Source: Gluconacetobacter sacchari
Lineage (GTDB): Bacteria > Pseudomonadota > Alphaproteobacteria > Acetobacterales > Acetobacteraceae
Assembly: GCF_014174255.1 (NCBI RefSeq)
Contig: NZ_JABEQJ010000004.1
Location: forward strand, 1 to 64,000
Direction: 5' to 3'
Length of the DNA: 64,000 nt
Of the stretch, positions 45,438 through 55,476 are shown piece by piece (position 1 is the first letter of the stretch; every line of letters starts with the position of its first letter). The notes under the pieces were generated by a model. That model did no database searches. It was not told the DNA's origin and was given only the letters and a program-made list of their open reading frames with translations. The translations under genes and the position numbers were made by a program.

Positions 45438-45863
45438 ATGACACGTCCTCCTCCTCCGCCGCCGGCTGACGGCAGGTCCGGCCCGCCTGACGCGCGGCAG
45501 GCGGTCGAGGCACTGTGGCAGGCCCTGTCCCGGGACGCCGCCCTGGCCGGACCACCCGGCGAGCGGGACATCCACCGCCTGGCCCGCGCCTTCGGGATGC
45601 ATGGCGAACAGTGCCTGGTCGGGCTGATCGCCGACGACAAGGGCCAGCTCATCCGCGAGAGCGCCCATCTGCTGACCTGCCTGATGCGGATCTGGGCGGC
45701 ACGCGATCTCTCCGCCGGCGCCGTCTGGACCGAACTGGACCGCCGCACCCAGGTCGGCGAATTGCTGGTGATGCTGAACACCGCCTCCCGCCGCCGCGCC
45801 GGACGATCGCCCGGGCGCGCCCTGGGCCGCCCGTGGAAGATCCAGTCCACCAAGCTGCCCTGA
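45438..45863 (+). CDS. Degenerate HisE-like (MazG-fold) protein
   Basis: A 141-residue protein. Residues about 50-105 (LIRESAHLLTCLMRIWAARD and WTELDRRTQ) follow the C-terminal part of phosphoribosyl-ATP pyrophosphatase closely. However, the acidic metal motif EExxE...ExxD is damaged: GEQCLV replaces GEEAxE and ESAH replaces ESAD. Enzymatic loss is therefore likely. Proline-rich N-terminal and Arg-rich C-terminal extensions are atypical of HisE. The ribosome site is poor. It lies between metH and cvpA on the same strand. It could be a relic or a repurposed binding protein. Confidence 0.6.
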   Translation: MTRPPPPPPADGRSGPPDARQAVEALWQALSRDAALAGPPGERDIHRLARAFGMHGEQCLVGLIADDKGQLIRESAHLLTCLMRIWAARDLSAGAVWTELDRRTQVGELLVMLNTASRRRAGRSPGRALGRPWKIQSTKLP

Positions 45864-46013
45864 TGGCGGCCGCGCGATCTTTCCTTGGCCCGATGGGGCG
45901 CGGGGTGGCATAAGCGCCCCTGGATCGCAGCCTCATCGCACAAGGACCGTCCCGCCCATCATGTCCCGGGTCCCTTTTCTCCCAGCCGCCGACCGGGTGG
46001 CCGATCCCGGTCC

Positions 46014-46544
46014 ATGAGCGGGGCCTGGGTGGATCTGGCGGCTTCCCTGGTCGTGGCGGCCTCCGCCCTGTTCGGCTGGGGGCGCGGCCTGGTCCGCGAA
46101 CTGCTCGGCCTGGCGACCTGGGCCGGCGCGCTGGTCCTGGCCGTGCGGTGGCAGGAGCCGGTGCGCCAGGCGCTGGCACCGTGGATCGACAACCCGACGG
46201 TCGCGTCGGCCGCCGCCTTCGTCCTGCCCTGCATCGGGCTGCTGATCGTCTTCACCCTGTCGGCGCAACTGATCGGCCGGATCGTCCGCGATTCGGCGCT
46301 GGGCGGGCTGAACGGCCTGCTGGGCCTGCTGTTCGGCGGCCTGCGCGGCTATGTTCTGCTGGCCGCGCTCTATCTCGCAGTGGCGGCGGAGGTCGCCCCG
46401 GCGGACTGGCCGCCGCCGGTGCAGCAGGCACGGGCGACCCCCCTCGTCGCGCGGGGGGCCTTCCTTCTGGGCACCTTCCTGCCCATTTCCATGCAGGCAC
46501 GCCTTGCGCAACCGGTGCAGACGGGCCATGACGCCCCGATATGA
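46014..46544 (+). CDS. cvpA: CvpA-family membrane protein
   Basis: A 176-residue inner-membrane protein with four hydrophobic segments (starting about 5, 36, 68 and 102) and the family pattern GWGRGLVRELLGLATWAGAL and NGLLGLLFGGLRG. CvpA was found through colicin V production and usually sits before purF, as here; its biochemical role is not settled. The start ATG 46014 avoids an unlikely N-terminal extension. purF follows 54 bases later, probably as one operon. Confidence 0.9.
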   Translation: MSGAWVDLAASLVVAASALFGWGRGLVRELLGLATWAGALVLAVRWQEPVRQALAPWIDNPTVASAAAFVLPCIGLLIVFTLSAQLIGRIVRDSALGGLNGLLGLLFGGLRGYVLLAALYLAVAAEVAPADWPPPVQQARATPLVARGAFLLGTFLPISMQARLAQPVQTGHDAPI

Positions 46545-46598
46545 CCCCTTCGCGGGGCCCTGCCCCCGGTCACCCGCCGAGGAAAGAGAGACCTGATC

Positions 46599-48122
<1,524 letters not shown>

Positions 48123-48135
48123 CCCCGGCGGCGCG

Positions 48136-48861
48136 ATGACCGGCGGCACCGCACCGGGCAGCGTGGCGCTGGTCACCGGTGCCAGCCGCGGCATCGGCCG
48201 CGCCACCGCCCTGGCCCTGGCCGATGCCGGCCACCATTGCATCCTCACCGCCCGCACCCCGGGCGGGCTGGAGGAAACCGACGACCTGATCGCGCGCCGC
48301 ACCGGCCGGCCCGCGACCCTGCTGCCCATGGATCTGCGGGACGGCACGGCGATCGACGCGCTGGGCCCCTCGATCGCCGCCCGCTTCGGCCGGCTGGACG
48401 TGCTGGTCCACTGCGCCGCCATGCTCGGCGTGCTGACCCCCGTCACCCATATGCGCGACACCGACTGGGAGGCCACGCTGGCGGTCAACGCCACCGCCAC
48501 GTGGCGGCTGATCCGCACCGCCGCGCCGCTGCTGGCGCACGCCCCAGCCGGCCGCGCCCTGTTCCTGACCGACGGTCATGCCGCCCGTCCCGCCAGCTTC
48601 TGGGGTATGATGGCGGCCTCGAAGGCGGCAATGGAGGCCGTGGTGCTGACCTGGGCCGATGAAATCGGCCCCGACTCGGCGCTCCGGGTCAATCTCTACG
48701 ATCCCGGACCGGTGGCCACCCGGCTGCGGGTGCAGGCCATGCCCGCCGCCGACCTGTCCACCCTGCCCGGGCCGGACGAAGCCGCCGCCGCCATCGCCGC
48801 CCTGTGCCGCCCCGACGAACGCCGGCACGGCCGGCGGATCGCAGCTCCCGCCAGAGCCTGA
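48136..48861 (+). CDS. Short-chain dehydrogenase/reductase lacking the catalytic Tyr
   Basis: A 241-residue Rossmann-fold protein 13 bases after purF. The NAD(P) motif TGASRGIG is normal. At the active site the usual YxxxK reads MAASK (in SFWGMMAASKAAMEA), so Tyr is replaced by Met; the Ser position also appears as TD in FLTDGHAAR. It is otherwise closest in pattern to the YciK-like group, where the same place reads YAASK. Loss of Tyr makes redox activity doubtful; a binding or structural role is possible. Ribosome site is weak, suggesting coupling to purF. Confidence 0.8.
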   Translation: MTGGTAPGSVALVTGASRGIGRATALALADAGHHCILTARTPGGLEETDDLIARRTGRPATLLPMDLRDGTAIDALGPSIAARFGRLDVLVHCAAMLGVLTPVTHMRDTDWEATLAVNATATWRLIRTAAPLLAHAPAGRALFLTDGHAARPASFWGMMAASKAAMEAVVLTWADEIGPDSALRVNLYDPGPVATRLRVQAMPAADLSTLPGPDEAAAAIAALCRPDERRHGRRIAAPARA

Positions 48862-48892
48862 CGCGCGCGCCCGATCCTGTTATGACGCGGAT

Positions 48893-49384
48893 ATGGCCAG
48901 GAAACCCCAGACACACGGCACCCCGGCGACGCTGGCGCTGACCCGTGCCCAGATCGCCTTTACCGCCGTGACCTACGCGTACGACCCCGATGCCGACAGG
49001 CTGGGCGTCCAGGCCGCCGAGGCGATCGGCGAGCCGCCGGCCCGCGTGTTCAAGACCCTGATGGCGGAAATCGACGGCAACGCGGTCTGCGTCGTCGTTC
49101 CGTCCGACCACGAAGTCAGCATGAAGAAACTGGCCGCCGCCTTCGGCGGCAAAAGTGCCAGGATGATGAAGCCGGCCGATGCCGAACGCATCACCGGCTT
49201 CCGGGTCGGCGGCATCAGCCCGTTCGGGCAGAAGCGCCGCGTGCCCACGGCCTTCGCCCGGCAGGCGGCCGACCTGCCCTATCTCTACACCAATGGCGGG
49301 CAGCGCGGGGTGCAGGTGCGCCTGGCCCCGGCCGACGCGCTCCGCGCCAGCGGGGCCTTCCTGGCGGACCTGACGGCGGGATAA
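48893..49384 (+). CDS. ybaK: Cys-tRNA(Pro) deacylase YbaK
   Basis: A 163-residue editing factor of the YbaK/EbsC family that clears cysteine wrongly attached to tRNA-Pro. Diagnostic segments are ARVFKTLMAEIDGNAVCVVV (with the catalytic-site Lys), EVSMKKLAAAFGGKSARMM, and RVGGISPFGQKRRVP (the conserved GGxSPxG loop). Length is typical. It follows the SDR gene by 31 bases on the same strand. Confidence 0.92.
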   Translation: MARKPQTHGTPATLALTRAQIAFTAVTYAYDPDADRLGVQAAEAIGEPPARVFKTLMAEIDGNAVCVVVPSDHEVSMKKLAAAFGGKSARMMKPADAERITGFRVGGISPFGQKRRVPTAFARQAADLPYLYTNGGQRGVQVRLAPADALRASGAFLADLTAG

Positions 49385-49417
49385 TCTTCCTTTATCTGGC
49401 GCAAAGGAAAGGCCGTC

Positions 49418-50173
49418 TCACCCCTGCTGCTGCGCGGGGTCGGTCATCTGCACCGGCGCGGTCGGGAACTTGCCCGATTTCGCGATCACTTCCGGGTCCT
49501 CGTTCGCCGCCGGCAGATAGACATGGGGCAGAATGGTGTTCAGCCGGCTGGCCACCTGGTCGCTGATATCGACCTGCGGCCCGTGCAGTACGGTCAGGCC
49601 CGACTGCACCACCAGCGTCAGCCCGCGCGCCTTCGCCACGCTGGTCACGATCTGCCCGATTTCCCGCTGGACCTGATTCAGCGCGATCTGGATGTCTTCC
49701 TCCAGAATCCGGTTGCGGTTGCCGAAGGTGCGCTGATCGGCCGCCACGCGCTGCTGCAAGCTGCGCTGCCGGGCCTCGGCCTCGGGCCGCGCCGCATTCA
49801 TCATCTGCTGGCGCAGCGCCTGGATCTGCGTTTCCTCGGCCCGCACGTCGCGGATCAGGGCATCGCGCCGCGTGCCCATTTCCTTCTCGACTTCCTGGAT
49901 CGCGACGGATTGCCGCATGATGGCATCGGTGTCGAACACCCCGACCACCGGCGCCGGAGGCTTGGCGCCGGGCGGCAACGCCGCGAAATCCGGCACCGGG
50001 GGGGCGGGCAGCAGCGGCTGCCCCGGGGCGGCGGCGGGTTCCGCGGCGGGGGCGGGGGCCGCATGCGCCGCCGGGGCAGCGGCGACGGCGGGCGTCATGA
50101 CGGCGCCCATCCCGGTCACGACGAAGAAACCGGCCAGAAGCCGACGGCACGAGATCCGGGACATATCGGTCAT
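49418..50173 (-). CDS. OmpH/Skp-like periplasmic chaperone
   Basis: A 251-residue protein with a signal peptide (about 1-32) and an Ala/Pro-rich linker (33-75). The Skp-like domain starts VVGVFDTDAIMRQSV, continues through a helical hairpin rich in Gln, Arg and Glu (about 95-165) and returns with LTLVVQSGLTVLHGP. Skp/OmpH proteins hold outer-membrane proteins during transit. The Pro/Ala linker and the C-terminal extension (about 30 residues) exceed the usual 160-170 residues. Unlike common arrangements it is not next to bamA or lpxD. It converges on ybaK. Confidence 0.82.
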   Translation of the reverse strand: MTDMSRISCRRLLAGFFVVTGMGAVMTPAVAAAPAAHAAPAPAAEPAAAPGQPLLPAPPVPDFAALPPGAKPPAPVVGVFDTDAIMRQSVAIQEVEKEMGTRRDALIRDVRAEETQIQALRQQMMNAARPEAEARQRSLQQRVAADQRTFGNRNRILEEDIQIALNQVQREIGQIVTSVAKARGLTLVVQSGLTVLHGPQVDISDQVASRLNTILPHVYLPAANEDPEVIAKSGKFPTAPVQMTDPAQQQG

Positions 50174-50372
50174 GATCGCAATCCGTAAGGCAGGAGCAAA
50201 CGCAACGGCGCGAAGGCCGGAAGCCGCAAAAACAGCAATGCCGCCCTGCCTAGCCGATCATCGGGGGCATGACCAGTCCTCGGCCGTTCAAACCCGCGCG
50301 GCCCCACGCGACGGCGGTGCCGGGACCATGCCATACTCTCCTCCTCGCCCCCTGCCTGAAAGGCCTTTCGCC

Positions 50373-50738
50373 ATGAGACCGCCCCGCCGCCGGACCATTG
50401 CCGGGTGCCTTGCCCTCGCCGCCCTGTCGCTGCCACCGGCGCCGTCGTCCGCGCGCCCAGCCCCGGCTCCAGCCTCGCCAACGCCGCGTTCCACCTATCC
50501 CGACGGCACCGGCGATTCGCTGGTCGACCGCCTGAACGCGGCCCAGTTGCCGGGGCGCTATCGCGGCCCGCTCTATTATCGCGGCCAGCCCATTCCCCCG
50601 GCCCAGCCGATGGATGTCCAGGGTCTGCCGCCGAACGTGCCCCAGATCGTGCCGCCCCCGCCGCCAGGAGCCCGCGCGCCCGAGCCCTCCATGCGTCCGC
50701 CCGGCCCGCCGGTCGCCCCGCCGCCGTCCACGCCATAA
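50373..50738 (+). CDS. Small secreted proline-rich protein
   Basis: A 121-residue protein with a signal peptide (RRRTIAGCLALAALSL, cleavage near residue 28), then a short region YPDGTGDSLVDRLNAAQLPG and RGPLYYRGQPIP, and a tail of almost continuous Pro and Ala. No family is recognised. ATG 50373 has AAAGG nine bases upstream. It diverges from the OmpH-like gene and probably belongs to the envelope. Confidence 0.65.
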   Translation: MRPPRRRTIAGCLALAALSLPPAPSSARPAPAPASPTPRSTYPDGTGDSLVDRLNAAQLPGRYRGPLYYRGQPIPPAQPMDVQGLPPNVPQIVPPPPPGARAPEPSMRPPGPPVAPPPSTP

Positions 50739-50843
50739 TTCCGCTGTAATTCCGGATCATTTATTGCGTGTGGCGTCGGTGCGTGATGCAAATGTTCCCG
50801 ACGCCACGCCCGCCCCGGCGGGCCTGCCCTCAGAGCATCGCAT

Positions 50844-51329
50844 TCAGAGCATCGCATATAGTCGCCACATCACCGGCGTATGGGACAGGAAGATCAGCCC
50901 CAGCCCCGAGGCGAACAGCAATTTCAGCCCCATCGGCCCACCCGCCGAAACCAGCACATCCAGCGTCAGGGCCTGCATACAGGGGTCGATCATCCGAACC
51001 CGGCGGCCCCGCGCATCCAGCGCCCCCGGCGCCGCGATCCGCCCCCGCCAGTCCTGCCGCTGCCGTGCCTCCTCCGCCGCCGAGATCCGCGCCCGCCCGT
51101 AGAGCAGCGTGACATAGCGGTCCAGATCCTCGACCCGATACATCGGCGTCCGCCCGTTGCGCGCCGCGGGGCGCGGCCCCGCGTTCAGCCGCCCGAGCAT
51201 ACGCAGCCGGCGCGCGGGAATCCCCAGGTAAAGGGCAGCATCGTCCAGAGACAGCATGCGCCGCAGCGGAAAGACATGAACGGTCGCCAGGCCGTCATTG
51301 GCGCCATCCGGAGGAGTGAGGCCGCTCAT
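50844..51329 (-). CDS. HTH protein with C-terminal hydrophobic segment
   Basis: A 161-residue protein of unknown role. Residues about 25-75 resemble an excisionase/MerR-like winged helix (MLSLDDAALYLGIPARRLRM and MYRVEDLDRYV). The C-terminus (about 133-160, GLKLLFASGLGLIFLSHTP) is hydrophobic enough for a membrane helix. This combination is unusual for a transcription factor. GGAGGA is only one base from the ATG, so the actual start may be internal, for instance at codon 25. Confidence 0.6.
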   Translation of the reverse strand: MSGLTPPDGANDGLATVHVFPLRRMLSLDDAALYLGIPARRLRMLGRLNAGPRPAARNGRTPMYRVEDLDRYVTLLYGRARISAAEEARQRQDWRGRIAAPGALDARGRRVRMIDPCMQALTLDVLVSAGGPMGLKLLFASGLGLIFLSHTPVMWRLYAML

Positions 51330-51465
51330 TCCTCCGACGATGTTGCCCCAGGGGCGCGGCTGTCAATCACAACCTGCATCAGAAGGAGCGCGGCTTCCGG
51401 ATAATGCTTATACGGCGATGCAGGCAGTTCTTCTTTTTCCAAAGAAACAGATCAAGAATCTTCTG

Positions 51466-51487
51466 GTTCTTTTTTTCAAAAAAGAAC
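51466..51487. repeat. AT-rich inverted repeat
   Basis: GTTCTTTTTT and AAAAAAGAAC are separated by only two bases. It lies 24 bases beyond the stop codon of the lipoprotein gene in that gene's direction, so it could act as a terminator (the stem itself supplies the U-run). A related imperfect repeat sits near 51430-51447. Confidence 0.5.
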
Positions 51488-51510
51488 GGATACTGTCTTT
51501 TCCATTCGCG

Positions 51511-51873
51511 CTACCGGCAAACATGCCGCTCGCCGTCCGCCCCGATATAGGTGCCGGTCAGCGGGTCGAAACAGGCATTGGCCACACAGGCATTGCCCGA
51601 CGCCAGGGGCGCTGGATTCACCCGGGCCGCCATGGCCTGCGCCGCACGGGCCGCGACACCGCAGAGCGGTGTGTCCAGGGGGGCGGAGGGATCGTTTACC
51701 AATTGCGCCTCATTGGCGGGCGGCGGCGCTTCCACTGCCGTCCCCGGCGCGAACTGCATGGGCGGCCGGCGTACCGGCCGAGGCGCCGCCGGCGCGGGGG
51801 GCGTGGCACACCCCGCCAGCAGTCCCAGAACCGGCAGCACGCCCGCGAATGAAAACCGGAGACGTTCGTTCAT
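51511..51873 (-). CDS. Small lipoprotein with four conserved-looking Cys
   Basis: A 120-residue lipoprotein. N-terminal residues MNERLRFSFAGVLPVLGLLAGC give a clear lipobox (LAGC, Cys about 22). The mature part has a Pro-rich stretch and then a Cys-containing C-terminal region with Cys in PLCGVA, NACVANACFDP and HVCR; these could form two disulfides in the periplasm. No family is recognised. It lies 24 bases after xseA on the same strand. Confidence 0.7.
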   Translation of the reverse strand: MNERLRFSFAGVLPVLGLLAGCATPPAPAAPRPVRRPPMQFAPGTAVEAPPPANEAQLVNDPSAPLDTPLCGVAARAAQAMAARVNPAPLASGNACVANACFDPLTGTYIGADGERHVCR

Positions 51874-51897
51874 GGCCCTGTCCTATCATCCCCATGG

Positions 51898-53352
51898 TCA
51901 AAGATCGAGCATCCCCTGGGGCCCGTCGGCCACGGCCCGGACCTTCACCACGCCGTCGGCGAATGTCAGTTCCAGCAGCCCTCCCGGCCGCACGTCGGCG
52001 GCGCGGGTCACCGCAACGCCCGACGGATCGCGCACCAGCACGTAGCCGCGTTCCAGCACCGCCATGGGCGACAGCGATTCCAGCCGCCCGGCCAGCCCGT
52101 TCAGATGCGCCCGCCGTTCGCGCACCATCGCCGCCAGCGGTGCCGCCGACAGCCGCGCCCGGTCGGTCCGGCCCCGGCGGTCGCGTAGCGTCTGGCGCAG
52201 GCCCGACAGCAGATGGCTGGCCACCAGATCCAGCCGCGCCCGTCCCGGCCCGGTCAGCAGCAGCGGCGCGGGCATCATGCGTCCGGTCGCCAGCAGGGCC
52301 GCGCGCCGGCGCTCGATCAGCCCCGGCAGCGCCCGGTCCAGCCGCTCGCCCCGATCGTCCACCCGCATCCGCGCGGTGGCCAGCACCGAGGGCAGGTCGG
52401 GCATCCGCGCCGCCATCCGGTCCAGCCGCAGCCGCGCGGTCTGCGTCAGGCGGGCCAGTCCGCTGGTCAGGCGCGCGACCCGATGCGCCAGGTCGGCCAT
52501 CAGGTCGGCCCGCGCCGGCACCGCCATCTCGGCCGCCGCCGTGGGGGTAGGCGCGCGCCGGTCCGACACGAAATCGATCAGCGTGGTGTCGGTCTCGTGC
52601 CCCACGGCCGAAATCAGCGGAATGCGGCACGCATCCACGGCCCGCAGCACGGCCTCGTCATTGAAGGCCATCAGGTCTTCCAGCGACCCGCCGCCCCGCG
52701 CGACGATCAGCACGTCGGGGCGTGGCACCGCCCCGCGCCCGTCGATCGCATCGAATCCCGCGACGGCGGCGGCGATCTGCGCCGCCGCGCCCTCGCCCTG
52801 CACGGCGACCGGCCAGACCAGCAGCCGGCGGGGGAAACGCCGGGCCACGGTGGTGCGGATATCATGCAGCACCGCTCCCTGCGCCGAGGTGACGATGCCG
52901 ATCACACCGGGCAGGAACGGCAGCGCCCGCTTGCGCGCGGCGTCGAACAGCCCTTCTTCGGCCAGCTTCAACCGCAGCCGCTCGATACGCGCCAGCAGCG
53001 CGCCCTCGCCGGCATACTCCATCCGCTCGACGATCAACTGATAGGACGAGCGCTCGCCATAGGACGAAACCTTGCCCGTCGCGATGATCTCCAGCCCGTT
53101 TTCCGGCACCAGCCCCAGCCGCGACACCGACCCGCGCCAGACCACGCCCGCGATCTTCCCGCCCTCGTCCTTGAGCGAGAAATAGAGATGCCCCGACGGA
53201 TAACGCTTGAATTCCGTGATCTCGCCCCGCACCCGCACGCGGCCGAAATTGCCCTCCAGCGTACGGCGGATCGCCCCCGAAATCTCGGAGACCGAATATT
53301 CGGGCACATTGCCCGGACCGGCACCGCCGGCAGCGCGAAGAGTTTCGTCCAT
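51898..53352 (-). CDS. xseA: Exodeoxyribonuclease VII large subunit
   Basis: A 484-residue nuclease subunit acting on single-stranded DNA. The N-terminal OB fold begins YSVSEISGAIRRTLEGNFG and RVRGEITEFKRYPSGHLYFS. The catalytic domain has VGIVTSAQGAVLHDI, DVLIVARGGGSLEDL and SAVGHETDTTLIDFVSD, and the C-terminal coiled coil ends with LERGYVLVRD. The small subunit xseB is not nearby. It diverges from purD with 71 bases between the starts. Confidence 0.94.
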   Translation of the reverse strand: MDETLRAAGGAGPGNVPEYSVSEISGAIRRTLEGNFGRVRVRGEITEFKRYPSGHLYFSLKDEGGKIAGVVWRGSVSRLGLVPENGLEIIATGKVSSYGERSSYQLIVERMEYAGEGALLARIERLRLKLAEEGLFDAARKRALPFLPGVIGIVTSAQGAVLHDIRTTVARRFPRRLLVWPVAVQGEGAAAQIAAAVAGFDAIDGRGAVPRPDVLIVARGGGSLEDLMAFNDEAVLRAVDACRIPLISAVGHETDTTLIDFVSDRRAPTPTAAAEMAVPARADLMADLAHRVARLTSGLARLTQTARLRLDRMAARMPDLPSVLATARMRVDDRGERLDRALPGLIERRRAALLATGRMMPAPLLLTGPGRARLDLVASHLLSGLRQTLRDRRGRTDRARLSAAPLAAMVRERRAHLNGLAGRLESLSPMAVLERGYVLVRDPSGVAVTRAADVRPGGLLELTFADGVVKVRAVADGPQGMLDL

Positions 53353-53423
53353 CGGCGCAGGGTATGATAGAGACGGCCTCCCCGGAAGGCCCGGGGAGGT
53401 GCGAAGGACGGGGAAACGAAGTG

Positions 53424-54731
53424 ATGCGGGTGCTTCTGGTCGGATCGGGTGGACGGGAACATGCGATGGCGGCGGCGATCGCGCGCTCGCCCGCGCTGGA
53501 GGCCCTGTTCATCGCGCCCGGCAACCCGGGCACCGCCGCGCTGGGCACCAATGTCGCCATCGCCGTCGACGACGTACCCGCCCTGGTGGCCTTCGCCCGG
53601 GCCGAGCGGATCGATCTGGTGGTGCCGGGCCCCGAGGCCCCCCTGGTCGCGGGCCTGGCCGATGCCTGCATCGCGTCCGGCATTCCCTGCGCCGGCCCCA
53701 GCCGCGCCGCCGCCGCGCTGGAAGGCAGCAAGAGCTTCACCAAGGAAATCTGCGACGCCGCCGATATTCCCACCGCCCGGTGGGAACGGTTCGATACCGC
53801 CGCCCCGGCGCTGGACTTCGTCCGCCGCCGGGGCGCGCCGATCGTCATCAAGGCCGACGGCCTGGCCGCCGGCAAGGGGGTGGTGGTGGCCACCACCGTC
53901 GCGGAAGCAGAAGACGCGATCCGGTCCATGATGGACGACGCCACCCTGGGCACCGCCGGGCAGTCCGTGGTGATCGAGGAATGCCTGATGGGCGACGAAG
54001 TGTCGCTGTTCGCCTTCTGCGCCGACGAAACCGCCGTGCTGATCGGCGCGGCGCAGGACCACAAGCGCATCGGCGAGGGCGATACAGGCCCCAATACCGG
54101 CGGCATGGGCGCGGTCTCGCCCCCCGCCGGTTTCGACCGCGCACGGCAGGAAGCGGCGCTGGACCTGCTGGTCCGCCCGATGCTGGCCGAAATGGTCCGC
54201 CGCGGCACGCCCTTTCGCGGCGTCATCTTCGCCGGCCTGATGCTGACGGCGGACGGCCCGAAGCTGATCGAATACAATGTCCGCTTCGGCGACCCCGAGG
54301 CCCAGGCGCTGCTGATCCGCCTGCGCTCCGACCTGCTGCCCGCCCTCGCCTCGGTCGCCGCCGGCACGCTGGACGCGGCCGACATCCGCTTCTCCGACGA
54401 TCACTCCATCAGCATCGTCCTCGCCGCCCGCGGCTACCCCGGCAAGCCCGGCGCCGGCGGCGTGATCACGGGGTTGGAACAGGCCGAAGCCCAGCCCGGC
54501 GTCCACATCTTCCATGCTGGCACCAGGCGCGACGACCAGGGCCGCCTAGTCGCGGCTGGCGGCCGGGTCCTGACCGTCTGCGCCACCGGCAGCACGCTGG
54601 GCGACGCCCGCGCCCGCGCCTATCGGGCCATCCCGGCCATCCATTGGGATGACGCGGTATGGCGGCGCGACATCGGCGACCGCGCCCTGCGCGCCGCCTC
54701 GGCCGGGGACGCACCGTCAGACGCGAGATGA
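53424..54731 (+). CDS. purD: Phosphoribosylamine-glycine ligase
   Basis: A 435-residue ATP-grasp enzyme, second step of purine synthesis, making GAR. The N-domain starts VLLVGSGGREHAMAAAIARS; the ATP-grasp region has GSKSFTKEICDAADIPTARW, VIKADGLAAGKGVV and IEYNVRFGDPEAQ (metal ligands). The start ATG 53424 follows GAAGTG with GGGGAAACG upstream; a longer frame is not conserved-looking. It shares its promoter region with divergent xseA. Confidence 0.95.
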   Translation: MRVLLVGSGGREHAMAAAIARSPALEALFIAPGNPGTAALGTNVAIAVDDVPALVAFARAERIDLVVPGPEAPLVAGLADACIASGIPCAGPSRAAAALEGSKSFTKEICDAADIPTARWERFDTAAPALDFVRRRGAPIVIKADGLAAGKGVVVATTVAEAEDAIRSMMDDATLGTAGQSVVIEECLMGDEVSLFAFCADETAVLIGAAQDHKRIGEGDTGPNTGGMGAVSPPAGFDRARQEAALDLLVRPMLAEMVRRGTPFRGVIFAGLMLTADGPKLIEYNVRFGDPEAQALLIRLRSDLLPALASVAAGTLDAADIRFSDDHSISIVLAARGYPGKPGAGGVITGLEQAEAQPGVHIFHAGTRRDDQGRLVAAGGRVLTVCATGSTLGDARARAYRAIPAIHWDDAVWRRDIGDRALRAASAGDAPSDAR

Positions 54732-54993
54732 AACCCATCGTCCCGGCCGGCACTTCATCGGTCATTCCCGGCTCACATGACGGCCAGTCCCGCAACGACG
54801 CCCAGACAACGATCGCGGCGAAAGATGCTGATGGAAACGAAAATCCAAACGTCAGCAGGGCAAAGCCGCCGATATCGATATGCCCGATCACGATCAGGGC
54901 GGTGATGATGACTCCCAATCCCCCCAGAAATCCGGCGACATTCTTCCAATAGGCTGATTGTTCAGGCCACGCCGTTACAATCCAGACGGCCAT
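54466..54993 (-). CDS. Possible small membrane protein antisense to purD end
   Basis: The frame starting at ATG 54993 (GGAAG six bases upstream) gives two hydrophobic spans (from FLGGLGVIITALIVIGHIDI and ALLTFGFSFPSASFAAIVVW) in the purD-phnA gap. Such membrane-like composition is not expected from random GC-rich sequence. However, beyond about residue 88 the frame continues 260 bases antisense to purD and turns into an Arg/Gly/Pro-rich shadow. A gene that lost its stop codon, or a short gene with a later frameshift, are both possible. No family is recognised. Confidence 0.35.
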   Translation of the reverse strand: MAVWIVTAWPEQSAYWKNVAGFLGGLGVIITALIVIGHIDIGGFALLTFGFSFPSASFAAIVVWASLRDWPSCEPGMTDEVPAGTMGFISRLTVRPRPRRRAGRGRRCRAAIPRHPNGWPGWPDRRGRGRRPACCRWRRRSGPGRQPRLGGPGRRAWCQHGRCGRRAGLRPVPTP

Positions 54994-55066
54994 ATCCGCT
55001 TCCGAGTTCGCCGCCCGATAGGAGACGGGGATTGTCTGCCGGGTGCGGTGAGGATAAGCCCGGTTC

Positions 55067-55393
55067 ATGGACGCCACCGCACCCGCCTGCCCGCAATGCA
55101 GTCTGACAGAAACGCATATCGAGGGGGCGCATCAAGTCTGCGACACCTGCGGGTATGAATGGCCTGCCGATATCGCTGAAACCACCCCGGCCGAAGAGGT
55201 CGTGCGCGATGCCAATGGCGTGACGCTCGCCGACGGCGACACGGTCGTCGTCATCAAGGACCTGAAGGTCAAAGGCTCTTCGACCACACTGAAAGTCGGC
55301 ACCAGGATCAAGAATATCCGCCTGCGCGGCGGCGACCATGCCATCGAAGCCGGCAGCTACATGCTGAAAGCCGAGTTTCTCCGCAAGGCGTAA
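55067..55393 (+). CDS. phnA: PhnA-type zinc-ribbon protein (YjdM)
   Basis: A 108-residue protein. An N-terminal zinc ribbon CPQCSLTETHIEGAHQVCDT (Cys pair and CDTC) precedes the beta-barrel PhnA domain with VRDANGVTLADGDTVVVIKD and LKVGTRIKNIRLRGGDH. Despite the name, this family is not the phosphonoacetate hydrolase, and its function is poorly known. It converges on the lpd terminator. Confidence 0.92.
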   Translation: MDATAPACPQCSLTETHIEGAHQVCDTCGYEWPADIAETTPAEEVVRDANGVTLADGDTVVVIKDLKVKGSSTTLKVGTRIKNIRLRGGDHAIEAGSYMLKAEFLRKA

Positions 55394-55417
55394 GCCAATC
55401 GGGGTGCAGGACCCCCC

Positions 55418-55450
55418 AAAAAAACGCCCGGCCACCGAGATGGCCGGGCG
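55418..55450 (-). terminator. Intrinsic terminator of the sucA-sucB-lpd operon
   Basis: On the minus strand a 10-bp perfect stem CGCCCGGCCA/TGGCCGGGCG (55441-55450 with 55425-55434, six-base loop) is followed by seven T residues (55418-55424). This is a textbook Rho-independent signal, 27 bases after the lpd stop codon. In the other direction no T-tract follows, so phnA is probably not ended by it. Confidence 0.92.
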
Positions 55451-55476
55451 CGACGAAGATCAAAACCAACGCGCGA

